From NCBI GenBank assembly GCA_963578625.1, contig CAUZEO010000074.1:1-17015 (forward strand): a DNA stretch of 17,015 nucleotides, given 5' to 3'. Positions 1-6,926 of the stretch are shown one piece after another. Made by a program: the position numbers and the translations under genes. Position 1 is the first letter of the stretch, and the number at the start of each line of letters is the position of its first letter. The notes beneath the pieces are model-generated. The model worked only from the letters and a program-made list of their open reading frames with translations, ran no database searches and was not told the origin of the DNA. The stretch is from CAUZEO01 sp963578625 (GTDB taxonomy: Bacteria > Verrucomicrobiota > Kiritimatiellia > SLOV01).

Positions 1-1
1 G

Positions 2-32
2 TCCTACTCGAATCTTCGACCTTCGAGTAGGA
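2..32. repeat. Perfect 11-bp stem-loop
   Basis: TCCTACTCGAA (2-12) is exactly complementary to TTCGAGTAGGA (22-32), with a 9-nt loop. The left arm plus TC recurs as a 13-nt direct repeat at 94-106. No T-tract follows on the plus strand, so it is not a clean intrinsic terminator for that strand; it could be a terminator stem for an upstream gene or the end of a dispersed repeat cut by the window edge. Confidence 0.6.
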
Positions 33-93
33 TGATCGAGTACGCTTGTATCCCTCAAAGCCGACTCTTCTCAACCGTCTTCTTACTCGCATA

Positions 94-106
94 TCCTACT
101 CGAATC
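94..106. repeat. Second copy of the 13-nt TCCTACTCGAATC repeat
   Basis: Identical to positions 2-14. Further TACTCG or CGAGTA hexamers are at 24-29, 37-42 and 84-89, so the hexamer occurs five times within about 100 bp. Confidence 0.5.
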
Positions 107-230
107 ATCACCCACCTGCCTGCCTGCCTGCACGGCGGTGAATACACACGAGTGAAACGCCCCTTCTCAAGTCAACATTTGTCTGCATCCCATTCTCAAT
201 CAACGTGTTACAGAAATGCGTTTTCCCGGA

Positions 231-260
231 TTGACATGGGCGCGGAAAAGGCGCTAGCAT
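231..260 (+). promoter_or_regulatory. Sigma-70-type promoter for the PEP-CTERM gene
   Basis: A perfect TTGACA (231-236) is followed after 18 nt by TAGCAT (255-260), a 4-of-6 match to the -10 consensus. The start codon at 316 would give a leader of roughly 50 nt. Immediately upstream, AAATGCGTTTT (214-224) resembles AAATGCTTTT (1164-1173), which stands in the same place before the TTGACG upstream of the next gene. Confidence 0.5.
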
Positions 261-315
261 GAAGGCTAAGGTACAATCTGTCCTATGGTGGGGCAGTCAA
301 AACAGGAGACGAGAG

Positions 316-1065
316 ATGAAAACTGGATCATTGATTGGTTTGGCAGTGGGGTTTGCGGTATGTGGGACGACGGCGATGGCCACCACGCTGTTTTACGACG
401 ACTTCCAAGGTTATACTGCCGGTAGTCCGCCGCCGAGCCCTTGGATAGACGGTAGCCCGCCGATAACCGTGTCCGACTACAGCAACCCGAATTTAACGGC
501 TACCTTTATCTTCGGCAACCCCAACGACCACCGGTGGGGGGCATCCTTCGTCCCTATCGATACGACGGGTGGGGGCACCGCTTACGCCAGGTTGCGGGTG
601 AATCAGTACGGGGGTGCGCAGTTAGCACTTACTGAGAGCCTCGGGAACTACGCGTATGGTATAAATTACGACGACGACAATGTAAGGTTTCAGCTGGACG
701 ACTACAAGGGCTCGCGGGACTCCTACTCATCAAGGATCAGGGTGAACGGAGTGAATCATGACCCTGGACCTGATTTCCCTATGGTGAACTCGACCTGGTA
801 TGATTTCCGCTTAACCTGGGCGGCCAACCATCAGGACTTCACGTTCGAGTACAAGCTCACCGGCGATACGAATTACACGCTCGTTCATCAAACCACGACG
901 CCGGAACCGCTGACGTTGAACTATTTGGGCCTGAGTCAGGCGATCTACTCCAGCGGCAACGGCGCGCAATGGGTCGGTGTCGTGCCGGAGCCGTCCGTTT
1001 TCGCGCTCCTGGCCCTGGGCGGAGGAGCGATCCTGTGCCTCCAGCGGCGCGTTCGCGAAAGATAG
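316..1065 (+). CDS. Secreted beta-sandwich protein with PEP-CTERM sorting signal
   Basis: This is a 249-residue exported protein. The start at 316 follows AGGAGACGAGAG and gives a clear signal peptide (MKTGSLIGLAVGFAVCGTTAMA); an in-frame start at 259 has no ribosome site and would bury it. Residues about 25-220 form one domain rich in Y, G, N and T with FYDDFQGYT at its start and NGAQWVG at its end, probably a concanavalin/LamG-like sandwich (inference from composition and length). The C-terminus is a textbook PEP-CTERM signal: VPEPS, a hydrophobic segment and a basic RRVRER tail, which in known systems is processed by an exosortase at the inner membrane. The domain is nearly identical at DNA level to the first repeat of the gene at 2211. 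The precise function (matrix, glycan binding) is unknown. Confidence 0.85.
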   Translation: MKTGSLIGLAVGFAVCGTTAMATTLFYDDFQGYTAGSPPPSPWIDGSPPITVSDYSNPNLTATFIFGNPNDHRWGASFVPIDTTGGGTAYARLRVNQYGGAQLALTESLGNYAYGINYDDDNVRFQLDDYKGSRDSYSSRIRVNGVNHDPGPDFPMVNSTWYDFRLTWAANHQDFTFEYKLTGDTNYTLVHQTTTPEPLTLNYLGLSQAIYSSGNGAQWVGVVPEPSVFALLALGGGAILCLQRRVRER

Positions 1066-1292
1066 GCCCAAGCCCCGGGCAGGCTCGGTAGAAGAATTAG
1101 ACTGGTCAGCGCGCGCGGCAGAAATGCGCGTGTCTGACCGGTTCAGTCGGTTGCAAGGAGAAAAAATGCTTTTATCGGCTTGACGCAGGCAGGTGAATGG
1201 TTGAACCGAGTATAGTAGTGAGACGGTTTGGATGGGGCAGGATTTTCTGCGTTGCACGGCCCGCAGACGGGCACGAGGATAAGGAGCGGTCG

Positions 1293-2165
1293 ATGTTGAA
1301 TAGATACATGAAGGGCGTGCTGGGAGTGGCTTTGCTGACGGTCACGGGGCCTCTCGTCGTATCAGCGAATCCGATTGTTGTGGACACAACCGGCGAGACC
1401 TACACCTACGGCGCTACCTCCGTCGGTCAGGACACGAATTATGGTCACCTTGAACACTTCTCTGTGGTCGAGGCAAGTGACAATCGCTCACGCGGGCTGG
1501 TGGCCTTCGCGAATCTCCCGTCCGTGTCCGGCATCGAGGTTGCCAGGGCGGTGGTGCGGATGGAGTTGAAACAGGCGTTTGGCGCCAGGATCGAGGTTTA
1601 CGCGCTGACCCAGAGTTGGGTCGAGGGGGATGGGACGGCCGATTCGGGTGCGACCTACCACACGTATAACGGGTGGGACGACTGGACCGTTTCGGGCGCG
1701 CTGAACGATACCGAAATCCCCGCGATCGATGAAATCCGGCTGCCCAATGTCGGGTCCGGTTCAACCGGCACGTTCGTGGAGTGGGACGTGACGCCCACGG
1801 TGAGGGACTGGCTGGACGGCAACATTAGCAACTTCGGATTCCTCTTTTATGAAACCCTGAATGCGGCCTCGGCGAGCAGCGGCTTCCACTCGAAGGAATC
1901 CACGGAGCCGGGGGTGACTGCACCGCAGTTGATCATTGACGTTGTGCCCGGGCTTACGGACGTCGTGGTGGACAAGACCGCGGCGATCGAGTTCCTCAGC
2001 ACGACGGGTCAGCCGTACCGGCTGGAGTGCGCGACCGACCTGGTCAGCTCCGGCGCCTGGCAGGGTGTTGGCGCCACCGTGACCGGTACCGGAACCAACC
2101 TGTACTTGTTCAATGCCCAGACGGGATCCACGACCTCCAGGGCCTATCGGATCGTGTCGGAGTAA
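1293..2165 (+). CDS. Secreted DNRLRE-domain protein with YRIV-type C-terminal module
   Basis: This is a 290-residue exported protein. The start at 1293 has AAGGAG 6 nt upstream and opens a signal peptide (MLNRYMKGVLGVALLTVTG, cleaved near VSANP). Residues about 25-215 resemble the DNRLRE family, jelly-roll domains found in extracellular carbohydrate-binding or adhesion proteins: a D-T-x-Y-x-GATSVGQDTNYG opening, a central LVAFANLP strand, ALTQSWVEGDGT, and a terminal PQLIIDV. The last ~75 residues (GQPYRLECATDLVSS to AYRIVSE) match the end of the protein at 2211 and replace a PEP-CTERM tail. It lies 227 nt after the PEP-CTERM gene and 45 nt before the next gene, probably cotranscribed with the latter. 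DNRLRE assignment is by pattern memory, not search. Confidence 0.75.
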   Translation: MLNRYMKGVLGVALLTVTGPLVVSANPIVVDTTGETYTYGATSVGQDTNYGHLEHFSVVEASDNRSRGLVAFANLPSVSGIEVARAVVRMELKQAFGARIEVYALTQSWVEGDGTADSGATYHTYNGWDDWTVSGALNDTEIPAIDEIRLPNVGSGSTGTFVEWDVTPTVRDWLDGNISNFGFLFYETLNAASASSGFHSKESTEPGVTAPQLIIDVVPGLTDVVVDKTAAIEFLSTTGQPYRLECATDLVSSGAWQGVGATVTGTGTNLYLFNAQTGSTTSRAYRIVSE

Positions 2166-2210
2166 CCCGGAACCGAAAAGGTGCAACCTTTATCAATCAA
2201 GGAGACGACC

Positions 2211-3764
2211 ATGAAAACGCGCGGGCTGATTTCTTTGGCGGCGGTGATTTCCATAAGTGGGTCGGCGGCGATGGCTGCCACGACGTTTTACGACGATTTC
2301 CAGGGTTATACTCCCGGTAGTCCGCCGCCGAGCCCTTGGGTAGACGGCACCCCGGCGATAACGGTCAGCGACTATTTTAACGGTAACCCGGATTTAACGG
2401 CTAACTTTATCTTCGGCAACCCCAACGACCACCGGTGGGGGGCATCCTTCTACCCCATCGATTCGACGGGTGGGGGCACCGCTTACGCCAGGTTGCGGGT
2501 GAATCCGTACGGGGGTGCGCAGTTAGCGCTTACTGAGAACGTCGGGAACTACGCGTATGGTATAAATTACACCGACGACAATGTAAGGTTTCAGCTGGAC
2601 GACTACCGGGGCACGCGGGACGCCTACTCATCAAGGATCAGGGTGAACGGAGTGAATCATGACCCTGGCCCTGATTTCCCTATGGTGAACTCGACCTGGT
2701 ATGATTTCCGCTTAACCTGGGCGGCCAACCATCAGGACTTCACGTTCGAGTACAAGCTCACCAGCGATGCGAATTACACGCTCGTTCATCAAACCACGAC
2801 GCCGGAACCGCTGACGTTTAACTATGTGGGCCTGAGTCTGGCGGTCTACTCCAGCGGCAACGGTGCGCAATGGGTCGGTACCGGTTCGGAGACCGTTTCG
2901 GTGCCGGAGGAGACCTCGCTTACGGAGTGGTACGAAGACTTCCAGGGTTATAATGTCGGTGTTGCGCCGCCGAGCCCTTGGTTAGACGGCACCCCGCCGA
3001 TCACCGTCAGCGACTATTTTAACAGTGACACGAATTTAACGGCTACCCATATCTTCGGCAACTTCAACGACCACCGGTGGGGGGCATCCTTCCGCCCCAT
3101 CATTTCATTTGGCGAGGGCACCGCTTACGCCAGGATGCGGGTGAATCCGGGCGGGGGTGCGCAGTTAGCGCTTACTGAGAACGTCGGGAACTACGCGTAT
3201 GGTATAGATTACAACGGCGACAGTGTAAGGTTTCAGCTGGACGACTACCAGGGCACGCGGGACGCCTACTCATCAAGGATCAGGGTGAACGGAGTGGATT
3301 ATGACCCTGGCCCTGATTTTCCTATGGTGAACTCGGACTGGTATGATTTCCGCATAACCTGGACGGCCGACCGGCAGAACTTCACGTTCGATTACAAGCG
3401 CGACACCAACTCGGTGTGGACCCTCGCTCATCAAGTCTCGACGCCGGAACCGCTGACGTTGAACTATGTGGGCCTGGGTCTAGCGGTCTACGACAGTGGC
3501 AACGGGGCGCAATGGGTCGGCTACTCGTTGGTGCCGAGCAAGCCTTCGGTTGCGGACATGCAGATCCTCCAGGACAACGCGGCGATGGAGTTCCCCAGCT
3601 TGGCGGGTCAGCCTTACCTGCTGGAATACACGACCGACAACGCCAGCACCTGGCACAGCGCCGGCGCCAGCCTGACCGGAACCGGGGGCAACATGTACTT
3701 CTACGATCCCCAAGAGCCGACGGGATCCAGCACGTCCAAGGCCTATCGCATCGTGACGCCGTGA
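2211..3764 (+). CDS. Secreted protein with two tandem copies of the neighbouring PEP-CTERM protein domain
   Basis: This is a 517-residue exported protein. The start at 2211 follows AAGGAGACGACC and a signal peptide (MKTRGLISLAAVISISGSAAMA) that is itself similar to that of the gene at 316. Residues about 25-223 and 240-437 are two copies of the same domain (FYDDFQGYT / WYEDFQGYN openings, DDHRWGASF-like centre, NGAQWVG ends). The linker after copy one contains SVPEETS and after copy two VPSKPS, at the same place where gene 1 has VVPEPS. The protein has no transmembrane PEP-CTERM tail; instead it ends with the GQPYLLEYTTD to AYRIVTP module shared with the gene at 1293. It may be a fusion product of duplicated neighbours. 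Its role, possibly in cell surface or matrix, is inferred only from export and repeats. Confidence 0.8.
   Translation: MKTRGLISLAAVISISGSAAMAATTFYDDFQGYTPGSPPPSPWVDGTPAITVSDYFNGNPDLTANFIFGNPNDHRWGASFYPIDSTGGGTAYARLRVNPYGGAQLALTENVGNYAYGINYTDDNVRFQLDDYRGTRDAYSSRIRVNGVNHDPGPDFPMVNSTWYDFRLTWAANHQDFTFEYKLTSDANYTLVHQTTTPEPLTFNYVGLSLAVYSSGNGAQWVGTGSETVSVPEETSLTEWYEDFQGYNVGVAPPSPWLDGTPPITVSDYFNSDTNLTATHIFGNFNDHRWGASFRPIISFGEGTAYARMRVNPGGGAQLALTENVGNYAYGIDYNGDSVRFQLDDYQGTRDAYSSRIRVNGVDYDPGPDFPMVNSDWYDFRITWTADRQNFTFDYKRDTNSVWTLAHQVSTPEPLTLNYVGLGLAVYDSGNGAQWVGYSLVPSKPSVADMQILQDNAAMEFPSLAGQPYLLEYTTDNASTWHSAGASLTGTGGNMYFYDPQEPTGSSTSKAYRIVTP
2286..3520 (+). repeat. Tandem ~600-bp coding repeat (copies at 2286-2879 and 2931-3520; third copy at 391-975)
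   Basis: Three copies of one domain-coding unit occur in two genes. The copy at 391-975 and the one at 2286-2879 are nearly identical over the last ~200 bp, differing there by about six bases by eye, while the copy at 2931-3520 is more diverged. Such uneven similarity fits recent duplication or gene conversion between the genes at 316 and 2211. Confidence 0.8.
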
Positions 3765-3865
3765 CCGGCATCCCAAACGGCGCGAAGCCCCTCGGCAGGC
3801 TCACGAGAAACCGCCGCACTCCATATCCGCGACCGTGCACCGGAAGAAGCCTGTCGTGCCATCCG

Positions 3866-3895
3866 CGAACGCTCTCCTGAGCGTTCGTTCTTTCC
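3866..3895 (+). terminator. Terminator-like hairpin after the three secreted-protein genes
   Basis: CGAACGCT (3866-3873) pairs perfectly with AGCGTTCG (3880-3887) around a 6-nt loop, followed by the pyrimidine/T-rich TTCTTTCC. It lies about 100 nt after the stop codon at 3764. The T-tract is weak, so it may also be just a palindromic repeat. Confidence 0.45.
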
Positions 3896-4400
3896 GCTGT
3901 TGCCGCCGCGGCCTCCGCGTCACCCGCCCAGGGCCCGGAGCAGTTGGTCGAGAATCCCTATTCCCTCGAATGGGATAAGGACAGGCCCGCCGCTTGGAGT
4001 CCGCTGGGTGATGCCGACATCATGTGGACCGCGAGCCTTCCCGGTCTGAAGCGCTCACCCAACATCTACCCGGACGCGGCATCGACAGCGTCTACCCCGC
4101 GCTCCGGGAGCATGTCGGTTTCTTCACGTCTCGGGGCCGAGAAGTGGATCTTCTCTTTCTCTCGGTCAAGGGCGGGGGCCACCTGTTCGTCAACAACGTG
4201 GCCGTGGTTGCCCTGAAGGTGGACCCGACCCCTTCCCGCGTGCAGGTTCCCGGAGGTCCCCGTCTTCTTCGCCAGCCTGGATTGGCGCTACGTGGATGCA
4301 CTCCCCGTGATCAATGTCGTCTCGTACGGGCCGAAAGAGGTCAAGCCTATAGGGGAAATTCGGAAACGAGGCATCCTGTCTCTGGCGAAGGTCCAGATTC
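3881..4400 (+). pseudogene. Decayed remnant of a secreted protein, unrecognised family
   Basis: No single frame spans this stretch, but protein-like peptides run through it in successive plus-strand frames. From 3887 one frame reads as the end of a signal peptide and a mature start (VLSAVAAAASASPAQG, then EQLVENPYSLEWDKDRPA); it has an in-frame stop at 3878 and no start codon. From about 4080 a second frame gives VYPALREHVGFFTSRGREVD and HLFVNNVAVVALKVDP; from about 4250 the first frame resumes with VPVFFASLDWRYVDALPVIN. These fit a single gene with at least two frameshifts and a lost 5' end. I do not recognise the family. Chance open frames in GC-rich DNA remain an alternative. Confidence 0.35.
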
Positions 4401-4424
4401 CCAACCGGGGACGTGAGATCAAGG

Positions 4425-4609
4425 ATCTCGTCCGCCGGCGCCGCAAGGTCGTCCTCGTCCGTGGACGTGCGACAGGATTCCTCCTGCGCCAGCAGCCACG
4501 AACCGTCTTTCAGCGCCACGATGCCCCCCGTGGCGCTGATGCCCTTGATCTCTACTACTCCTTCCGGGATCGGTTTGCCGGAAATGCTTTTCTTCATCTC
4601 GTTCGCCAT
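4425..4609 (-). pseudogene. Truncated sialidase-like (BNR-repeat) N-terminal fragment
   Basis: From an ATG at 4609 the minus strand reads MANEMKKSISGKPIPEG, then VVEIKGISATGGIVALKDGSWLLAQ and CRTSTDE. The string ATGGIVALKDGS...LLA followed by a RTSTD element is how many exo-alpha-sialidase or BNR-repeat proteins begin (established pattern, matched from memory). After CRTSTDE the frame loses protein character, while the adjacent frame gives GRPCGAGG then a stop, suggesting a frameshift inside the expected D-G-G-R-T-W repeat. The remainder of a sialidase (normally over 300 residues) is absent. It lies just downstream of the prepilin-like gene, on the same strand. Confidence 0.35.
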
Positions 4610-4628
4610 TTGTGGTTCGTTGCCTTGT

Positions 4629-4688
4629 GATTCCGTGCCTAATGATTTTGCCCTTAATGATTCTATCTCTAATGATCCTGTCGATTCG
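4629..4688. repeat. Four degenerate 15-bp tandem repeats
   Basis: Units at 4629-4643, 4644-4658, 4659-4673 and 4674-4688 follow a consensus close to GATTCTGTCCCTAAT. They sit between the prepilin-like gene stop and the sialidase-like remnant. On the minus strand they would encode a low-complexity RIIRD/RIIKG peptide if translated, but no ribosome site supports that. Confidence 0.65.
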
Positions 4689-4712
4689 GCTCCCATTCAC
4701 GCGAGCGGGATC

Positions 4713-5522
4713 TCACCACCAGGGCACGAACCAGAACTCTCCCAGCGGGCCGGGCGGGCCGTCCTTGGGCACCGGCATGGAGATGTAGGCGTTCCTGATG
4801 TCGACCGGGTAGCTGAACCACCACGAACTGAGCTTGAGTTCGGCGACATCCTTCAGGCTGTAGGTTCCCACGTGCCCGTCCACGAAGGCCACGTTGTCCT
4901 CCCCGTACAGGACGCCGCTGCCGGAGTCGAAGCCGTAGAAGTGGCGCCCGGAATGATACGGCGCCGCCGCCGAGTACTGAAACGCCGGTTGCGCATCCCC
5001 CCCGAACACGGGGTCGGGCTTATACTTGCTGGGCAGAAGATCCTTGGTGCTCTCGTAGATCATGACTACGTTGCTCGGCTGGCGGATCTCCTCGAACACC
5101 GTCGGCCCGTCGCCGAATGTCTGGCCATACTCCAAGAACCAGAACATCCAGAAGGCGCCGTTGACGGTGTAGGTGTTCATGTGGGTCGGGTTGTCGCCCA
5201 GCCTGACGGAGCACAAGAAGACGTCATCGCCGGTGCCCAGATATGGCTTGATCAACGACGGCCACCATATGGCATGGGGGGCGTTCAGCCTTATGATCGG
5301 AAAGAAGCCGTCGTGGTCAGTCGTGTAGGCGATGGTCGCAATCGCCATCTGGCGCTCGTTGGACATGCACCGGACGACGTTGGCCTGTTGGAGACCGCGC
5401 CGCAAAGCCGGGAAGAGAAGGGCGGCCAGGACAGCGATGATCGCGATCACCACCAGGAGCTCAATGAGCGTGAAGGCACTCCTCGAGCAACGCCGGACCA
5501 GCCGGGCCGTGCGCCCGTTCAT
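4713..5522 (-). CDS. Prepilin-type N-terminal cleavage/methylation domain protein (H-X9-DG-like end)
   Basis: This is a 269-residue type IV pilin/pseudopilin-like protein. Residues 17-40 are the diagnostic prepilin segment: SRSA cleaved before FTLIELLVVIAIIAVLAAL, with E at +5 and a transmembrane helix, recognised by a prepilin peptidase. The rest is a soluble globular domain with YHSGRH near residue 195 and NVAFVDGHVGTYS near 220, the H-X9-DG-type ending common in the large DUF1559/prepilin paralog families of PVC bacteria. The ATG at 5522 was chosen; a GTG at 5531 with AAGGG 8 nt upstream is a fair alternative. In PVC genomes such genes often stand next to glycosidase genes, and here a sialidase-like remnant follows. 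Its exact role is unknown. Confidence 0.85.
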   Translation of the reverse strand: MNGRTARLVRRCSRSAFTLIELLVVIAIIAVLAALLFPALRRGLQQANVVRCMSNERQMAIATIAYTTDHDGFFPIIRLNAPHAIWWPSLIKPYLGTGDDVFLCSVRLGDNPTHMNTYTVNGAFWMFWFLEYGQTFGDGPTVFEEIRQPSNVVMIYESTKDLLPSKYKPDPVFGGDAQPAFQYSAAAPYHSGRHFYGFDSGSGVLYGEDNVAFVDGHVGTYSLKDVAELKLSSWWFSYPVDIRNAYISMPVPKDGPPGPLGEFWFVPWW

Positions 5523-5531
5523 CACCCCCAC

Positions 5532-5738
5532 GATGGCAGCCCTTGATCCATGACTTCCCTGGACACGCCTCCTCGGCGTTCAACCGGATGCCGATTTGCC
5601 GCGGGATACGTGACTGACAATACCACTTTCCGTCTTTCTCCCCCCCGCGCGTCAAGTCCGAATTAATTGATAAGAGATCGCTTTTCCCACCGTTCCCATC
5701 ATTTCAACTTCCCTTTTCAAGAAGATTTCCTGCGCGAG
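5532..5738. other. Gene-free region upstream of the prepilin-like gene
   Basis: No gene is seen. On the minus strand TTGACG (5650-5655) and a possible TATTGT (at about 5617-5622) are spaced too far apart (27 nt) for a normal sigma-70 promoter, so the real promoter is uncertain. The shared 23-nt box at 5664-5686 lies 8 nt upstream of this TTGACG. Confidence 0.4.
5664..5686 (-). promoter_or_regulatory. Shared 23-nt box, copy A (upstream of the prepilin-like gene)
   Basis: The plus strand reads TAATTGATAAGA then GATCGCTTTTC, identical to 6927-6949 except for one base. Both copies lie upstream of minus-strand genes, in the same orientation. The core AAATCGCTTT of the other copy is a near-palindrome of the A-A-N-C-G-N-T-T type used by LacI-family repressors (inference). 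Confidence 0.5.
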
Positions 5739-5889
5739 CAAAGTAGCCGCCCACCTCCGGGGGGCGGGGAGGCTGAGGTGGATGAAGGATCAGCAATGGC
5801 GAGCGCTCTGCGCTCAGGAACACGGTTCCTGTCGTTGTCTGCATTTCAACTACTCAGCCGCAGCACCCCCTAGGTGGGTGCCTACTTTG
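5739..5889. other. Highly structured ~150-nt element (candidate RNA or small palindromic mobile element)
   Basis: Long-range arms CAAAGTAGCCGCCCACCT (5739-5756) and 5872-5889 pair over 18 positions with one G-U and one mismatch. Inside them GGGGG (5759-5763) can pair CCCCC (5866-5870), and GGCTGAG (5771-5777) pairs CTCAGCC (5853-5859). The centre holds two adjacent perfect hairpins: GAGCGC-TCT-GCGCTC (5801-5815) and AGGAAC-ACG-GTTCCT (5816-5830). Alternative local hairpins also exist (CCACCT 5751-5756 with AGGTGG 5776-5781; GCACCC 5863-5868 with GGGTGC 5876-5881), so two competing folds are possible. It begins 28 nt beyond the stop of the minus-strand gene at 5918. No known RNA family or insertion sequence is recognised. 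Confidence 0.55.
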
Positions 5890-5892
5890 GCT

Positions 5893-5905
5893 GCGGCTTC
5901 GCCGC
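5893..5905 (-). terminator. Short GC hairpin just after the dioxygenase-like gene
   Basis: GCGGC-TTC-GCCGC forms a 5-bp stem 12 nt past the stop codon on the minus strand. There is no U-tract, so intrinsic termination is only a possibility; together with the structured element next to it, it may define the 3' end of the transcript. Confidence 0.25.
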
Positions 5906-5917
5906 GCTGCGTACTAT

Positions 5918-6889
5918 TCAGGCACACCACGGCGCATCGATGTCCCAGCGGTTGTACCGCGGGCCCGGCTTGCCGGCGAGGCCGTCTCGTGCCCCGATCC
6001 AGCTCGTCGCCCAGGCCTCGTGGTCGCGAAGCTCGGCGTCCGGATCGCTGCGGCTGCGTGCGACGAAGCCGGGGAAGTACTCGCGGCCCGTCGGCTGGCC
6101 GATCCGGTTGTAGCGCAGGTCGAAGCTCCAGCGGATCTCGCGGCTGGTATTGGGCAGAGAGCCGTGGATCGTGGTCCTGGTGAAGAAGAGGGCGTCGCCC
6201 GGCCGCATGGGGACGGGCTCGAGCTGTTCGACGTCGAACACGCCCTCGGCAAGGCGGATCCCAAGAGGATTCGGACAGTGCGGCTTGACGCCGTCGCCGT
6301 GACTCCGCGACAGGAGCGCCAGGCAGCCGTGTTCGACCCTTGCTTCGGTAAGGGGAGCCCAGACGGAGATGACCTCCGAGTCGTCCGCGTCCGGCGTAAG
6401 CACCGCGTTGTCCTGGTGCCACGGCGTCCGCCGTCCGAGCATCGTCCACTCGTCCTTGACGACGAGATTCTCGGGCACCTTCACGCGGATATGCTGCACG
6501 GGATTCGAGTAGATCTCCGGCCCGATAATCTGCTCCACGATGTCGAGAAGCCGCTCGTGCCGGAGGATGTCGAAGGCCGGCTTGCCGAGGTACATCGGGG
6601 TTTCGCTCCGGATGCTGGACTGGGGGAGCGAGATATCGAAGGGCTGGGTGTCAAACCCGCCGGTCTGCTCGGCCAGCGAGATCATCTTCCCGGCAAAGGA
6701 GGCGGTGCGGTCATAGCTCGAGATCGTCCCCTGGGCCAGCATGCGGTCGCCGAGAGAGTCGGCAATGCGCTCGTAGTCGGCAAGCACGGGAGCAAAGTCG
6801 CGCTCCGGATCGAAGACGTCCTCTACGAGGAGCCAGCCCTCTTCATCGAACTGTTGGAGTTGTTCTCTGGTGAGCTTCATCCCGGTCAT
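5918..6889 (-). CDS. Phytanoyl-CoA dioxygenase family protein (Fe(II)/2-oxoglutarate oxygenase)
   Basis: This is a 323-residue cytoplasmic protein with the jelly-roll oxygenase fold of the PhyH family. It opens with LTREQLQQFDEEGWLLVEDVF, the typical helix-strand start. The iron facial triad is visible as H158-Q-D160 (PWHQDN) and H242 (TIHGSLPNTS), with R253 as the likely 2-oxoglutarate carboxylate ligand; GCLALLSRSH and RPGDALFF are the usual strands between them. Length and motif spacing are normal, so it is probably active. Substrate is unknown; family members hydroxylate many small molecules, and PVC genomes carry many copies near sugar genes. No strong ribosome site separates the ATG at 6889 from the one at 6880. 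The gene stands alone with its own promoter (7007-7036) and the shared box at 6927. Confidence 0.9.
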   Translation of the reverse strand: MTGMKLTREQLQQFDEEGWLLVEDVFDPERDFAPVLADYERIADSLGDRMLAQGTISSYDRTASFAGKMISLAEQTGGFDTQPFDISLPQSSIRSETPMYLGKPAFDILRHERLLDIVEQIIGPEIYSNPVQHIRVKVPENLVVKDEWTMLGRRTPWHQDNAVLTPDADDSEVISVWAPLTEARVEHGCLALLSRSHGDGVKPHCPNPLGIRLAEGVFDVEQLEPVPMRPGDALFFTRTTIHGSLPNTSREIRWSFDLRYNRIGQPTGREYFPGFVARSRSDPDAELRDHEAWATSWIGARDGLAGKPGPRYNRWDIDAPWCA

Positions 6890-6926
6890 CTTGGCCGTCG
6901 CCGGAGCGAACCGCTGCGGGGCACCC

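Larger units (their letters stand above)
1..230. other. Gene-free leader with a hairpin and TACTCG repeats
   Basis: No convincing gene is seen here; the only open frame is short, has no ribosome site and no recognisable product. What is visible is a perfect 11-bp inverted repeat (2-12 with 22-32, loop 13-21), a second copy of its left arm at 94-106, and a short CTGC tetranucleotide run at about 116-131. The stretch probably belongs to the intergenic region of whatever lies left of the window. Confidence 0.6.

Noticed and set aside
1180..1216. Promoter TTGACG ... TATAGT before the DNRLRE gene
   Set aside because: The spacer is 25 nt, too long for a sigma-70 promoter; only the similarity of the upstream box is reported.
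4413..5546. A 377-codon plus-strand open frame
   Set aside because: Antisense to the prepilin-like gene, whose cleavage motif and H-X9-DG-like end are unmistakable.
5801..5815. Group II intron domain V or tRNA in the structured element
   Set aside because: The hairpin lacks the catalytic-triad/bulge arrangement of domain V, and no cloverleaf, anticodon arm or T-loop consensus could be drawn.
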